Program-made: the position numbers and the translations under genes
In this document: piece by piece, positions 12,387-23,230 of the stretch
Layout of the letters: every line of letters begins with the position of its first letter
How positions within the stretch are numbered: the first letter of the stretch is position 1
Origin: Trifolium pratense
Taxonomy: Eukaryota > Streptophyta > Magnoliopsida > Fabales > Fabaceae
Reading direction: 5' to 3'
DNA: 64,000 bases
Assembly (NCBI RefSeq): GCF_020283565.1
Contig: NC_060060.1
Coordinates: 33,108,001 to 33,172,000, forward strand
The notes under the pieces: model-generated
Databases searched by the model: none
Told to the model about the DNA's origin: nothing
Seen by the model: only the letters and a program-made list of their open reading frames with translations

Positions 12387-14187
12387 TCATGCTTGGTTAT
12401 CCACATTTGGAGTCTCAGGCACTATCTCCATATCGGATTCTTCCACATTTGGTTCACCATGATCCTTATCATGTTCAAAAACCTCAATATCTCTCACCTT
12501 ATGTCCACCTTTGCTTTGTATTAAGGATGTATCATGTTGAGTGGGAGAAAGTAAAGGGCTCTCTATAGAAGTTACACTTATCTTGTCCCCTCCATTTATT
12601 CCTGGGTCACGGTGGTATTCAAAGTGGACTTTTTCTTGGTTGTTAGACCCATGCAATTGTATATTAGGAAGCAACATTTGTCCCTTTCCCATATGGGCTT
12701 GTAAAGCTTCACCTTGTTTGAAAATTGGATTGTTGAAAAAATTTGTAATTTGAGAATGGTCAATTAACTTAGCATAGTTCTCCATTTTTTTACTCATAGG
12801 TGTAACTTTCTTGTCTTTAAATGTCACTCGTGCAGCTGTGATGTTCTGGTTTTTGTTTACTCGCTCTCCACCTTTAGTACTTTCCTTGTGTGCTTGGATC
12901 TCACTCGTGTTATTCCTCTCTCGCTCCACTTGATTGCTAGTTTGACTTTTTGGTTGCTTGGATTTCACATTAGAAGTGTGAACTTCTTTGTCTGTATTAT
13001 CATTAACCTTCAGCGAATTCTCCCTCATAACTTCCTCTTGCTGATCCGAACCGTCCCCTAAGATAGAAAAACGAGATCCTGAATTTTCCACGGTTGTCGT
13101 GCCTCGTTCAGTCCCTTTTTGAGCATTGTTTACTCCAGCCGTTGTTGTTGCATCCTTCGGCTTCCTTTGTCTGCGAGGTTTATGCACTACTGTCCATGGA
13201 CCTTCAGCCCTTGTCATGGAAGCCCCTTCATTGTTCACTATCCCTTTCTCACCACCTCCTTTCTCACCAGCAGTTTTCACTTTCTCCGGACACCCCTCCA
13301 CATAGTGTCCAAATCTTCCACAAGTAAGACATAATAAATGAAGGCCCTCATACTCCACCTTATATTGTCTTTCCTTAAGTGTAAACATTGCTAACAATGG
13401 CTTGCTCAAATCAACTTCAACACATAATCTAGCATACTTTCCCCTCTCTTGTAACAAGGTGTTCTTGTCCACTTTCACTGTCTTGCCAATCCTGTTACCA
13501 ATAAAGTGGAGAATACGTGAATCATAATATTCAATAGGTAGTCCTGAGAATCGTACCCACACCGCTGTTGAGGTGGTAACTGCAGTGGCAGGGTTGAAAT
13601 TAGGGCTCCATGGACGAACCACCAAGTAGTGATCATAGATAAGCCATGGACCCTCCATCATAGCTCTGCATTGATCCTCCCAACTTGTGAAAGTCACCAA
13701 ATAGAAATCATGACTTAAGTCAACTATTTGAATAATTCCTCTTCTCACCCACATCTGCTTCAACCTTGTCTCCAAAGCTTTGTACCCTATCTTCCTACCA
13801 AGCAACTGCACAATGACTCCTTGTTTCCATGGTCGCTGTATGCGTTGCTCTTCCTTCTCTGAGAACTTGAAAATAGGGCAATCTACTTCCCCCACCTTCT
13901 GTTCCTCTATCGTCCCCTCCACACCAGCAATATCATCCTCATTCATATCGATTCCCGCTGTCCCTCTAGAGCCTTCCTTTTCACCGTTAATGTTGTCTTG
14001 TGAACCAAGCACGGTTTCTTTATATGATAAAGATCTCCTCTCTTTATGTTTCTGATGGACCAGCTCTCTGTCATCTTCTTCAAAGGATTTGCTACTGGTT
14101 GTTGCTTCATGATTGTGTTCATGGTTTTTAATCTTTTTGGCACTTCTTTCTCTTTGATCGATTTCATCACGCGGCGGCGCGTGTTGG
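12387..14187 (-). pseudogene. LINE ORF1: DUF4283 and CCHC zinc-knuckle nucleic-acid-binding protein
   Basis: One open frame of about 600 codons. It carries a DUF4283 domain (from VIVQLLGRKIGYKALETRL through the WVRFSGLPIEYYD region) and a zinc knuckle CLTCGRFGHYVEGC (CX2CX4HX4C), followed by a long polar tail. Such ORF1 proteins bind the element's RNA. No ATG is seen in this frame before the 5' junction. A shorter protein could start at the Met of GIDMNEDD. The truncated start is the only defect I can see. It lies directly upstream of ORF2, separated by about 30 bases. Confidence 0.85.
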
Positions 14188-14206
14188 TCTGCCGGTCCAA
14201 TTTTAT

Positions 14207-15465
14207 CTAAACAAAAATAGTCCGAAAATCAAGGGACAGATAACCACTAGTATCCCAAACAAAGAGAGAAAATTATAACAACTTAAATCCGATCGAGATG
14301 GAATAATACGAATCTTTAAGGAAGATAATTATTAATGATGATAACAATCAACATCCATATTAGAAAGAAAAAAACTGAATCAAATATGAAGAATTGACTC
14401 AAACTTGTTTTATGAAACCATGACTTAAACTTGTTTATTAGTTTAATGCAAGTACTAAAGCAAAATTAATAAAGAAAAAGTATTTAAAGGTTTCACTTAA
14501 GATAAGTTCTGAATCAATTTTAAGTTACAAGAACATTGATTATTCAGTGAGGAAACTCCAAAGTAATTATTTTTCAAATACTTAACTCAATGATATGTAC
14601 TAGTGTTGCTACAAATTAATTTCAAAATTGATTTTATTATGCATAGTAAACCATTATACATGTGTCTCAAAGAAAAATTCATACTGCATAGGCAGGGAAA
14701 ATACAAAAGTTAACATTGAAAAGAAAAATCTCGTCGACACGTATTGATGAACAAATCAAAAATTCAAAAACTATGAAACTACATATTTTCGATCAATTAC
14801 CGAATGTTGCACATAGGGAAAATATGAATTCCGCAGCATAAATAATTCTTAATTTTGCCTTAATTAATTGACATGATACCAATTGATAGTTTTAATAATT
14901 AATTTACCAATTAATTACATACAAGTCATGCTCTTATACAAAAGTGCGGAAGCTAGATAGAACAAAAGGAGGATGCATATGTAAACTGAATCTACTATAT
15001 GTCAATTGATTAGAGATATCAGAAATACCTGGATCCATTGAGAAAGTCCTTTAGCAATAGTCTTGAAACACGAAAGGTTAGACGAGCAACACGTACTCGT
15101 TGGCTAGTGTGGTTCTTCCTCAACCGATACTCCTTATGCCTTGAATTCTCTTCAGATGGGGAGAAAAGGTTATTTGCTTGTGTACGGTATATTGGGAACC
15201 ATAGCCTATATATAATGTGATGGCCAATTAGGGTTCCCATTATTCTGAAATTGGTCATCCTGACATCCACTCATAATTTCGTCCATATCCACTAATTAGT
15301 TTATTAATTAATATCTTAATAAAAATCCATTTTAGCCTTTTAACTTTATCTGATCACTTATCAACTAAGGCTCTTATTATGATAAATAGCTAATATAATT
15401 AATTTAAATATAAATGTCCACATAACAATTATTGAAATATAATAATTAAATATTAAATATTCCAA
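14207..15465. other. Intergenic DNA with a promoter/leader-like stretch
   Basis: No complete gene. On the minus strand, TATATATAGG near 15210 is followed by a leader lacking ATGs and then ATGGATCCAG|GTATTT (ATG near 15039), which looks like a short first exon and donor. No matching downstream exon was found to its left, so it may be a promoter remnant. Confidence 0.3.
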
Positions 15466-15953
15466 CACCACCTCCTCCCACCTCATGGACGGTGTCTACC
15501 TTATGTTTGGCTGCAAGCCTTTGTGAATAGTGAATAATGGTTAGGTTGCATCATTTATGACTTTAAAGTCAGGCATTGAATTTTATACAACTATGTGACC
15601 TATTTGAACGAACTAGCTAGCTTGTAGTACTCCATTATGCCATCATTTTCATTTGATATAAAAATTATCATTGTTCTTTTAAGTATGATTTAGGATTAGG
15701 ATTAACTGCTTTTAGATTCTATTCTTAATTGTTTAGAGAAGTTTTTTTTTTTTGACACAAGAAGATGCTTATTCTATGTATTGTGTAATATTAGTATTAA
15801 TTTATTTAAAAGTAATCAAAGGATTATAGTTCCTTCAAAATCAAAAATGGTCGGTACCATAATTTTTTTAGATCAAGAATGATTTTAGTTACCATATGAG
15901 TGACAATGATCTTAATACTCTCTTGAAAGGAACCGTAAAAAAAAAAATATATA
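15466..15953 (+). repeat. Direct repeat D, copy 1 (about 490 bp)
   Basis: Matches 26624-27123 in the same orientation with few differences (for example CTCCTCCCACCTCATGGACGG here and CCTCCCACCTCTTGGACGG there). It ends near the point where homology to the CD2BP2-like gene begins. Confidence 0.85.
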
Positions 15954-18900
15954 ATTGCAACTCCTAATCCATCAAACAAATTCAAAATTATTTCAAACTC
16001 AAAACCTCACAATTGTGCGTGAGAGTTTCAATAGCACTTGTCATTTCATCTACGGAAAGGCCCTAAAATTGACACAAAAAACAGCCATCCAATAGTAAAG
16101 CCCTAAAATTGACAAACAAAAAAAAAACAGCCATCCAATAATTGCATGAGCATAAATATATTTGCACTTTGTAGGGTAAACTGACTACCTCTATGTTTGT
16201 TTTCGCAAATCATGGGGTTTTCACGTCGGATCCGGCGCCATCACAAGGAGGCTTCCACTACAAGACACAAGAATATGCTATGGGACTCGCAGGTCAAGAG
16301 AGTATGCTTTTTTGGGATCAGCTTTGGTGAATTTTTAAGCTACTACACATCAGCAACCTTAAACGATAAAGGCAGAAGAAAAACAGTTGGCTTAGCACAT
16401 CAACAAGTTTCCCACAACAAAGTATATGTGCAGAAAGATAAATGATGTTTCTTTCTGTAAATTGCCATTGGAAGACAATGATTGTGGATATGCTATAAAT
16501 TGTCTATCCTCCCCTGAAACAAGCCCCTCAACTCGAATTGGTTGAAACCTCGGGAACTTCGTCGTAGGTGCCAGCCTCCTCATTATATGAGTACCTGTGT
16601 TTAAACAAAAATAAACATTCCCAATGAGCTACAAACAAAAATATGAATAAGACCAGGAATGAGCTGATCACAAAATGCAAAAACAAAACTATACAGCTAC
16701 TTAAAAAAGGTCCAATCCTAAAAATTCAAGAGCCTGAGTTATAGATGGACAAGAGTAATTTCAACCCCTACCCCTACCAATCACCAACAAACATACAACA
16801 AGTAGAAACCTTTTTCCATCAAGTAAGGTCGGCTAAATGCGTCAAAAGGTGTCATGCCATGGACCATATCTTGGTAGTTGGTTCTCAATGGTTTGAGCTA
16901 TAATTTTATTTGATCTCCCTCTAACTATTGGCATATTTTTATCATGGTCTAGCACAAGCAAAATCATACGTATGTCTTTTTATTTTCACCAAAATCAAGC
17001 TTAAAGTAAAGTATGAATAATGCATGTTTATTGATATAGTTACCAAATGAGAAATATCATATAAGAAATATCTATATAACCATGATAGAATTAAGATTTA
17101 ATCAAATGAGCAAAGAACTGGCATCTAAAGGCATTCTGATATTTCAGATGACTAATAATTTATGAGGCTACAATCATAAAAAATGACACATGCACACAAA
17201 GATGAATCATGAATTCACAATACCATTTCCCTGATTCCGCAGAGCAATAAAGCCCTGTATTTGGATCATAGTAATAGCCCAGACTGCTGCTGTAATAATA
17301 CCTGGACATTACATATATCGATGTCAGATTAAATTTTCAACAGATTTTTTATTATAAGAGAATTCATCACGACGAGAAAGACAAAATGAGTACTAAATGA
17401 ATTTTTGCAGCATTAAAACATAGGTGAGTACTGTAGAACATTTTAAATTATTTTATAAAAAAGTATAGGGAAGAAAAGTCATACCCAGAAGATTCATCAT
17501 ACACATAATCACTTTGCAAAGCTCCACCTGGAAAGAAAAGTAGAACCAGTTAAAAACTTTAAAGATAAAATTCAGCAACAAAATCATCATTTCAGATGCC
17601 AAATATATAGAATAACATTTCAGATACCAAATTTATAGAGGCAGGTTTTTACCTTCTGTACCAGAATTAATGGCATCTGATGACGGTTCACTAACTGCAT
17701 TATTTTCATTTGTAGATGGTTTAGCGGCAGAATCATCATCAGCAAACATATCAAAATCATCTGCACCGGCCAAAGGTGAAGATGTTCCTTCTCCTCTTGC
17801 CCTGGCTAATTCCTCATATCCTTCTGAAAAATAGAAATTGTAAAATGCATAAGCATTAGCAATTACTGGGACTACTACGGAAAGTAAACAGGTACAATTC
17901 CTTGCTCCTTAGTCTTTGTTAATTTATGTTATATGATTATATCACCCACCATTCACAGAACAAGAGTCGAGAAAAATGTTGAGAATACTGCTGAGGACCA
18001 ACTTCCCCTAAATCTAAAGCTTAATTATGTGATGGTCCAAACAAATAATATTCTTATTACGTCATGATAAGACATAGCTGAATAGTTAATAATTAAATCA
18101 AGTATTAAATTAAGCAGCATATTACATCATGATAACAAAGTAACTCAAGTCACAACATAAAAGTAAAGGCGGAAATACAACAATAGCACATGATAAAAAT
18201 GGAACAGAGACATAATGTAATGCACTGACCCGCTTCTCGCTCGAAAACATCTTTCTTTTCATTATAAACATCTGCAAAAAACACAAAACAGACAAAAATG
18301 AAGAAAACAAAATTAAGCATCGTGTGGTAAAACACAAATCTTGAAGCACAAGTTGGATAACATAAAGGATCCCGTATAATGAATGCATGTCTTAACCATG
18401 GATGATATCTACAACAAATGACTTACCATATTCACCATTCTCCATAAGTTTCATAGCATCCTCAGTTAGTTGGTCAAATACGATCTTAGTCTCACCAGAC
18501 ATTTTTGTCTTTCTATCACCACTCCCTTTTAACCTTCTCAAACATTGCAAGACCTAATGGAAAAAGTATCAATTAATACAAACAAACAAATGACCTTCAA
18601 CATCCCTTAAAAAATTAAATATGTACCTAAGTTCTATCGTCAATTATAGTGATTTAATTTCCAATGTCAAGACTTTATGAATTAAGAGAACACAATTAAT
18701 ATTATATAAAATTAACAATGGTAGTCAGTTTACTAGCTAGATATATGACTTTCTAAAACAATAATTTGCTTCTAGTTTTAAGAACGTTTTGTAACCCCTT
18801 TTTAGGGTAAATTGGGGGATAACTTGGTTTTTCTCTGCTAACTATGATAAAGAGAAACCAGTAACAACTAGGGTTTAAAGTGACATTGAATAGTCTACTA

Positions 18901-20246
18901 ACTGCGACATATTTAAAAATTCCCTCAACGAGATACTTCAAAACTTCATTGCCATGAAGAAAACCAATGTTTACCTAATTCCTAAACATGTATATAGATC
19001 ATATACAGTGGAGTGAGTTGACAAATAAATGTTACATTCTGCAAAGATGCTTCAATATAACAAAGACAACAAATCACAAAACAATATAAATTAAGGTTTT
19101 GTTTGGTTTAAGAAAATATTTTTTGTTTTCATTTTCTACTTTCACTAATTAAAAATGCATTATTTTGTTTTTTCAAATCAATCAGACCTATATTCGAACA
19201 AAATAAACAACTCAATCAGACCTAAGAATGAATCGAATGATAGAACATAGGTCTTACTGTTTCCTCTGGTTCAAGAACATTTGCAATGCGCCTCTTCATG
19301 ATTGCCACATCTTTAGAAGAAAGTTCTTGGGCCTCCTCTTCATCTTTTGTTGCTGCAGTGCTTAATCCAGCAAATCTAGGATCAATCTCAACATTGTCAA
19401 GCCATGCATCCTGCAAGTATCCTTGACAATTTATTAATAGAATAAAAAAGAAGTAGTTGTGAATAAAGAATGAAAAATACTAGAAAATAGAACTCTCACC
19501 TTAATCTCATCGTCTCTTACATATTCAACAAAATTCCCGGATGCATCGAAATAACCTTCTTCCCTTTCTTTATCTAGGTTGAAAGGCTCAATGTGAATCC
19601 CGTCTTCAACAAAATTCTCATTTGCCTGCCAACAAACATCACCAATCACTGATTGCTTGCCTATCCTTTCTATCAATATAAGGATGGATGCATGAATATG
19701 GAAACAAATTGACTATAAAATTACTACCAATTTAGGAAAGAATCACAGTACGAAAATGCATTTGAATTCGAACACAAGCCAACTGGCTACGAACTTCACA
19801 AGCGTACAATTAAGGCTACTAAAATCCATTACAAACACTCCATACAACAAATACAAATTAGTGCTGAAAATTGAAATATATCAACAAGCTTTATACAATG
19901 GAGTAAACTAAACTGAAATTGTCAAGTAATAGCAAAGTGCAGAAACAGAAAATGAATAATTCATCCATAAACTTTCGTATTTCATACACCATATAAACAA
20001 TAATTTAACTCTTTTACTAAGAACCCTATTATCTATCAACATAATAAATCAAAGAAAACTCTAAAAAAAACAAACCTGATATTGCACTTCAGCAGCTGAT
20101 ATATTATTTGAAATAACTCCATGTTCCTCACTCAAAAGCTCAGCAGTAATGTGATTCCTACGTTTCATCCGTTCTTTCGCAGCAACAACCGGATTCGACA
20201 GGTCATTCACATTCTCCTCGACAATTACTTTCTCAACTATTACATC
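15954..20246 (-). repeat. Inverted duplication of the CD2BP2-like locus, truncated copy
   Basis: Reverse complement of 39703-43993 with rare substitutions and small indels in exons and introns alike. The homology breaks inside exon 2 of the intact gene (at the codons reading DVIVEK) and past its 3' end near AATTGCAACTCC. Retained introns show DNA-level rather than RNA-mediated duplication. Confidence 0.93.
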
Positions 20247-20553
20247 CTCGACAGTGGCAGCATCATCATCAACAGGTGCAGTGGCAGCTTCACCATCAAC
20301 AGCTGCAGTGGCAGCATCATCATCAACAGGTGCAGTGGCAGCATCATCATCAACCGCTGCAGTGGCCAAAGCTGATGCTCCTCCTGAAAAATAGAAATAG
20401 TAAACATATAATCAATTAAGCAAAGGCTTCATTACATAAAGTTTCACTACATACAGTTTACGGTTGTACAGTTCACTACATTAGCTTATTAAAAAGAATT
20501 ACATGTAATTAATAGAGAATATCATTCATATTTCCTTTAATTTAATTAACATA

Positions 20554-20622
<69 letters not shown>

Positions 20623-22413
20623 CAGATGGTGAGTTAGGGACAGTTTATTACCTGCCACCTCTACCAGGCGGCCATGTTGCTCCACTAATTCAACCTCAAC
20701 ATCTGATTCTGGAGCAATCTCCACGATCTCCTCGACATCCTCGACAACTTCAATATCTGGCTGCCGCCGACCAGTACGAGAATAGTGACCATATACGGAT
20801 AGCTGAATGGCTCCCAATGCGAGTCCAATCACATTGGGGAGCTGACAAAAAAATAAAGAATTAATAAATAAATAAATAAATGTGTCAAAAAAAAATTAAA
20901 TGATTAATTTAATTGATTTATTACTTACATAAATGTAAATATTCTTCAAGAGAAAACCATAGATAAGCCAAGCTCCGGCACTGACAATGAGACAGCCGAT
21001 AAGAGCTATCGGCATGGACTCTACTCTCCCCGTACGAACTACATGTATCTACACACATAATCCATAAAACATACAACAAATTAACAATTTAAATAATAAT
21101 AATAATAATAATAATAATAGGAAATTTTGGATATTAAATAATTAACTTACCACGGCGCTAAGAGGTGCCGCGAAAACAGCGATCGAAACGGATGTACAGA
21201 TCCATCCGAGTACGGTGACATGATTCTTCTTAGCTACAAAAAATTGTATAGCTAAGAAGATCGGTGCAAATAATCCAACGATCATTGCGATGAGCAATAT
21301 GATCGTGAATCGCTGTAATTAAAAAAAAATATTAGAAACAAACAAATAATTTTTAAATAAACTAGAATTGATAGATATAAAGGTGTATTACCCGAGCAGC
21401 TGCGGGGGCATATATAATATAGATGACTATGTAAATAGTCTCTATGAAGGCTCCAGCGGCATTTATGGATATAATCAGCATGCCATCTGGCTGCTGAAAT
21501 CCATAATAAAGCCATAGGATACATCCGAACAGTCCTACCAAATATGGTAGTGACGGGATGTTCGCGGCACTCCTCCTCCTGTGAATACGGAGAAAAGTGG
21601 CACTGCAATAATTTATTCACGTCAAGATAAAATTACTAACGGAACTATTATTAATAAAAACAGTTTATTAAAATAAAAATGTTGTTGTTACTTACGCCGG
21701 AGCCAGAAATATGGAAAAAGAAATGAGATTCGCTGCACAATAAAAGTAGTATATTAATAACATAAACGAAAGCAGGACAAAAGAAGGACAAAAAAATAGG
21801 GACTATTATAAGATATAAACTTAAAAAATAGAGTTTGAGTTTTCTATCTAATCTAGTCTAACTACATTCGTAAATTTTAAGGCTCGGTTTGGATTGATGG
21901 AACAAAATGGAGCGGAGCGAAATATAACAGAATGGAGTGGAACGGGGCGGAATGAAATAGATGTTCTATTCTATTGTTTGGATATTTTATGTATGACGAA
22001 ATAATATTTCCATTCTATTATTTTTTTTTTGTTACAATTTCCATTCTATTATTTGAAACAAGTGAAAAGATCATAACAAATTATAAATATTTTATTCCAC
22101 TATTACCCTTGATTAGAAACATTTTTCTATAAAGTATAACATACTATTATAAAAATATTATCTCCATTAACGGTTTAAATTTCAACCTCTAAAGTAATAT
22201 ATGTGCTATCAACTAATCTAAATCTATGGAACAAAACAATAATGAATTTAGATCTTCGAGAACATATCTTGTTCTTCTAATCTACAGAGTAAATGAAAAA
22301 AAGAAAAAAGAAATAGAAATAAAAATAAAAAGAGTATAGTTTAGTAATTATTGATTACCTACTAAGCCAGCGCCAGTAGCAACGGTACGCTGTTCCCATG
22401 TCTGGGTATCCAT
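16528..22413 (-). CDS. Chimeric gene: SWEET sugar transporter fused in frame to a CD2BP2/Lin1-like spliceosomal protein (629 aa)
   Basis: Fifteen exons with GT-AG borders join without a stop: 22359-22413, 21696-21732, 21392-21602, 21151-21312, 20929-21048, 20652-20841, 20076-20383, 19500-19625, 19258-19410, 18427-18553, 18230-18271, 17653-17823, 17485-17527, 17224-17301, 16528-16594 (1890 nt). Residues 1-215 form a complete seven-helix SWEET (LISFSIFLAP; INAAGAFIETIYIVIY; VLGWIC; FAAPLS; LPNVIG), keeping Asn and Trp positions of the sugar pocket. An acidic tail, a 9-residue repeat block (265-300) and CD2BP2/Lin1-like residues (305-629, with IEPFNL, EGYFDASGNF, DAWLDN and an aromatic OCRE-like end) follow. 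The first 43 residues of the parent, including the basic KRVRFPKGKK, are lost. Retaining intron 6 would give a SWEET alone, ending near 20542. A membrane location is likely if it is expressed. The structure is certain in sequence; transcription of the whole is not shown. Confidence 0.8.
20076..20383 (-). other. Bridging exon 7 of the chimera
   Basis: It starts after the acceptor TTTCTATTTTTCAG in phase 1. The first codons (GGASALATA) and the preceding intron end resemble the start of exon 7 of the intact CD2BP2-like gene (EGTSSPLAGA, acceptor TTTCTATTTTTCAG, also phase 1, at 42118). The remainder from DVIVEK onward is the 3' part of that gene's exon 2. The exon thus seems to be assembled from two non-adjacent exons of one parent. 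Confidence 0.6.
20250..20365 (-). repeat. 27 bp coding tandem repeat, about 4 units
   Basis: Encodes ATAAVDDDA, ATAPVDDDA, ATAAVDGEA and ATAPVDDDA, then a broken ATVED. It lies exactly at the fusion joint and is absent from the intact CD2BP2-like gene, although DDDSAA in its exon 7 could be the seed. Confidence 0.9.
20556..20618. repeat. (TA)n microsatellite in intron 6 of the chimera
   Basis: About 31 TA units. They lie inside the intron that joins the SWEET and CD2BP2-like halves. If the intron is retained, they encode an alternating Tyr/Ile tail. Confidence 0.95.
21092..21119. repeat. (AAT)n microsatellite in intron 4 of the SWEET part
   Basis: About nine AAT units. Confidence 0.85.
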
Positions 22414-22423
22414 AGTCAGATCT

Positions 22424-23019
22424 GATCTCTCTCTCGCGCGCCCTCTCAGGACAGAAGGATGAGGCTTACTAACAATGAAGGGGAATGTGGATAGCGGAGG
22501 AAGTAAAGGTTCTCTCTTGGAGATGGAGTGTGGATAGGTTGAAGATCTCCCCGTGTTTATTTTACGAATGGACTTGGGACCGGGGAAGTTGTTTCAATCG
22601 CTAGTTTTTTACTGCTGGTGCTTGCCTTCTTTTTGTTTGGGTGCTGTGCTTCTTGTTGTGGGTGTGCTGTGGTGCTTTGTCCAGCTGCGTTTTTTGTTCT
22701 GCGTGGGTGTTGGTTGCAGTATTGTTTTCCAGTTTGGTTGGGTGTTGGTTGTTGTTTCTATTGTTTAGGCTTCTGTTTCCCTGTTAGCTTAGGAGTTTTT
22801 TGGTTGTAGGAGGCTTGTTTTCCTTTTGTTGTGGCTCCTGTTTCTTTTGCTGCTTTTTTGTATCTTGCTCCCTTTCTTGGCATGTCTTATGCCATGTTTT
22901 GTGGTTTTTAATAAATTTGCTGATTCAAAAAAAAAAAAACAATGAAGGGGAATGCTCTCTCTCTCTCTCGCGCGCTCTCAGGACAGAAGGATGAAGCTTA
23001 CTAACAATGAAGGGGAATG
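22424..23019. repeat. 64 bp tandem duplication upstream of the chimeric gene, split by a retro-insertion
   Basis: 22424-22487 and 22956-23019 are the same CT-rich, CGCGCG-containing block ending in AACAATGAAGGGGAATG. The LINE fragment between them separates two once-adjacent copies. Confidence 0.75.
22488..22937 (+). mobile_element. 5'-truncated LINE 3' end with 17 bp target-site duplication
   Basis: It is flanked by AACAATGAAGGGGAATG at 22471-22487 and 22938-22954 and ends in a poly(A) run after AATAAATTTGCTGATTC. The T/G-rich body looks like a plant LINE 3' UTR. It lies only 75 bases upstream of the ATG of the chimeric gene, on the opposite strand, so it is in or next to that gene's promoter. 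Confidence 0.85.
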
Positions 23020-23230
23020 AATTTTGGGAATGAAGGGTTATGGACTTTAAGTTTTACTCTCTCAGTTTCTCAATGAAGGGGAATGAATTTGATTTTTATG
23101 AACTTTAAGTTTCTCTCTCTCAGTTTCTCAATGAAGGGGAATGAATGAAGGGGAATGAATTTGATTTTTATGAACTTTAAGTTTCTCTCTCTCAGTTTCT
23201 CTCTGGTTATGAACTTTAAGTTTTACTAGC
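23020..23230. repeat. Minisatellite-like GAATGAAGGGGAATG / ATGAACTTTAAG repeats
   Basis: Three or four imperfect units of about 55-70 bp that share GAATTTGATTTTTATGAAC and TTTCTCTCTCTCAGTTTC. They lie in the 5' flank of the chimeric gene and extend the 64 bp block. Confidence 0.75.

Larger units (their letters stand above)
8368..14187 (-). mobile_element. Nearly full-length L1-type LINE retrotransposon with 19 bp target-site duplication
   Basis: The same 19 bases (TCTGCCGGTCCAATTTTAT) occur at 8349-8367 and 14188-14206. The plus strand has a T-run at 8368-8377, which is the poly(A) tail of a minus-strand element. ORF1 (12387-14187) and ORF2 (8410-12353) follow in normal LINE order, and the 3' UTR is only about 40 bases. 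The ORF1 frame is open right to the 5' junction without an ATG, so the copy is slightly 5'-truncated. The endonuclease is damaged (see ORF2). The copy is probably immobile but young, because its target-site duplication is intact. Confidence 0.92.

Noticed and set aside
12541..14055. Plus-strand open frames opposite LINE ORF1
   Set aside because: Antisense to a clear DUF4283/zinc-knuckle protein, with no domain of their own.
16197..16445. 82-residue frame repeated at 43503-43751
   Set aside because: It occurs only because the 3' flank of the CD2BP2-like gene is duplicated; no family or codon pattern supports it.
21282..21620. 112-residue minus-strand frame as a gene
   Set aside because: It is a shadow frame over SWEET exon 3; the true frame gives the SWEET helices 2-3.
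22553..22994. Cys/Val/Phe-rich open frames on the plus strand
   Set aside because: They lie in the untranslated tail of a LINE fragment with a poly(A) run and target-site duplication.
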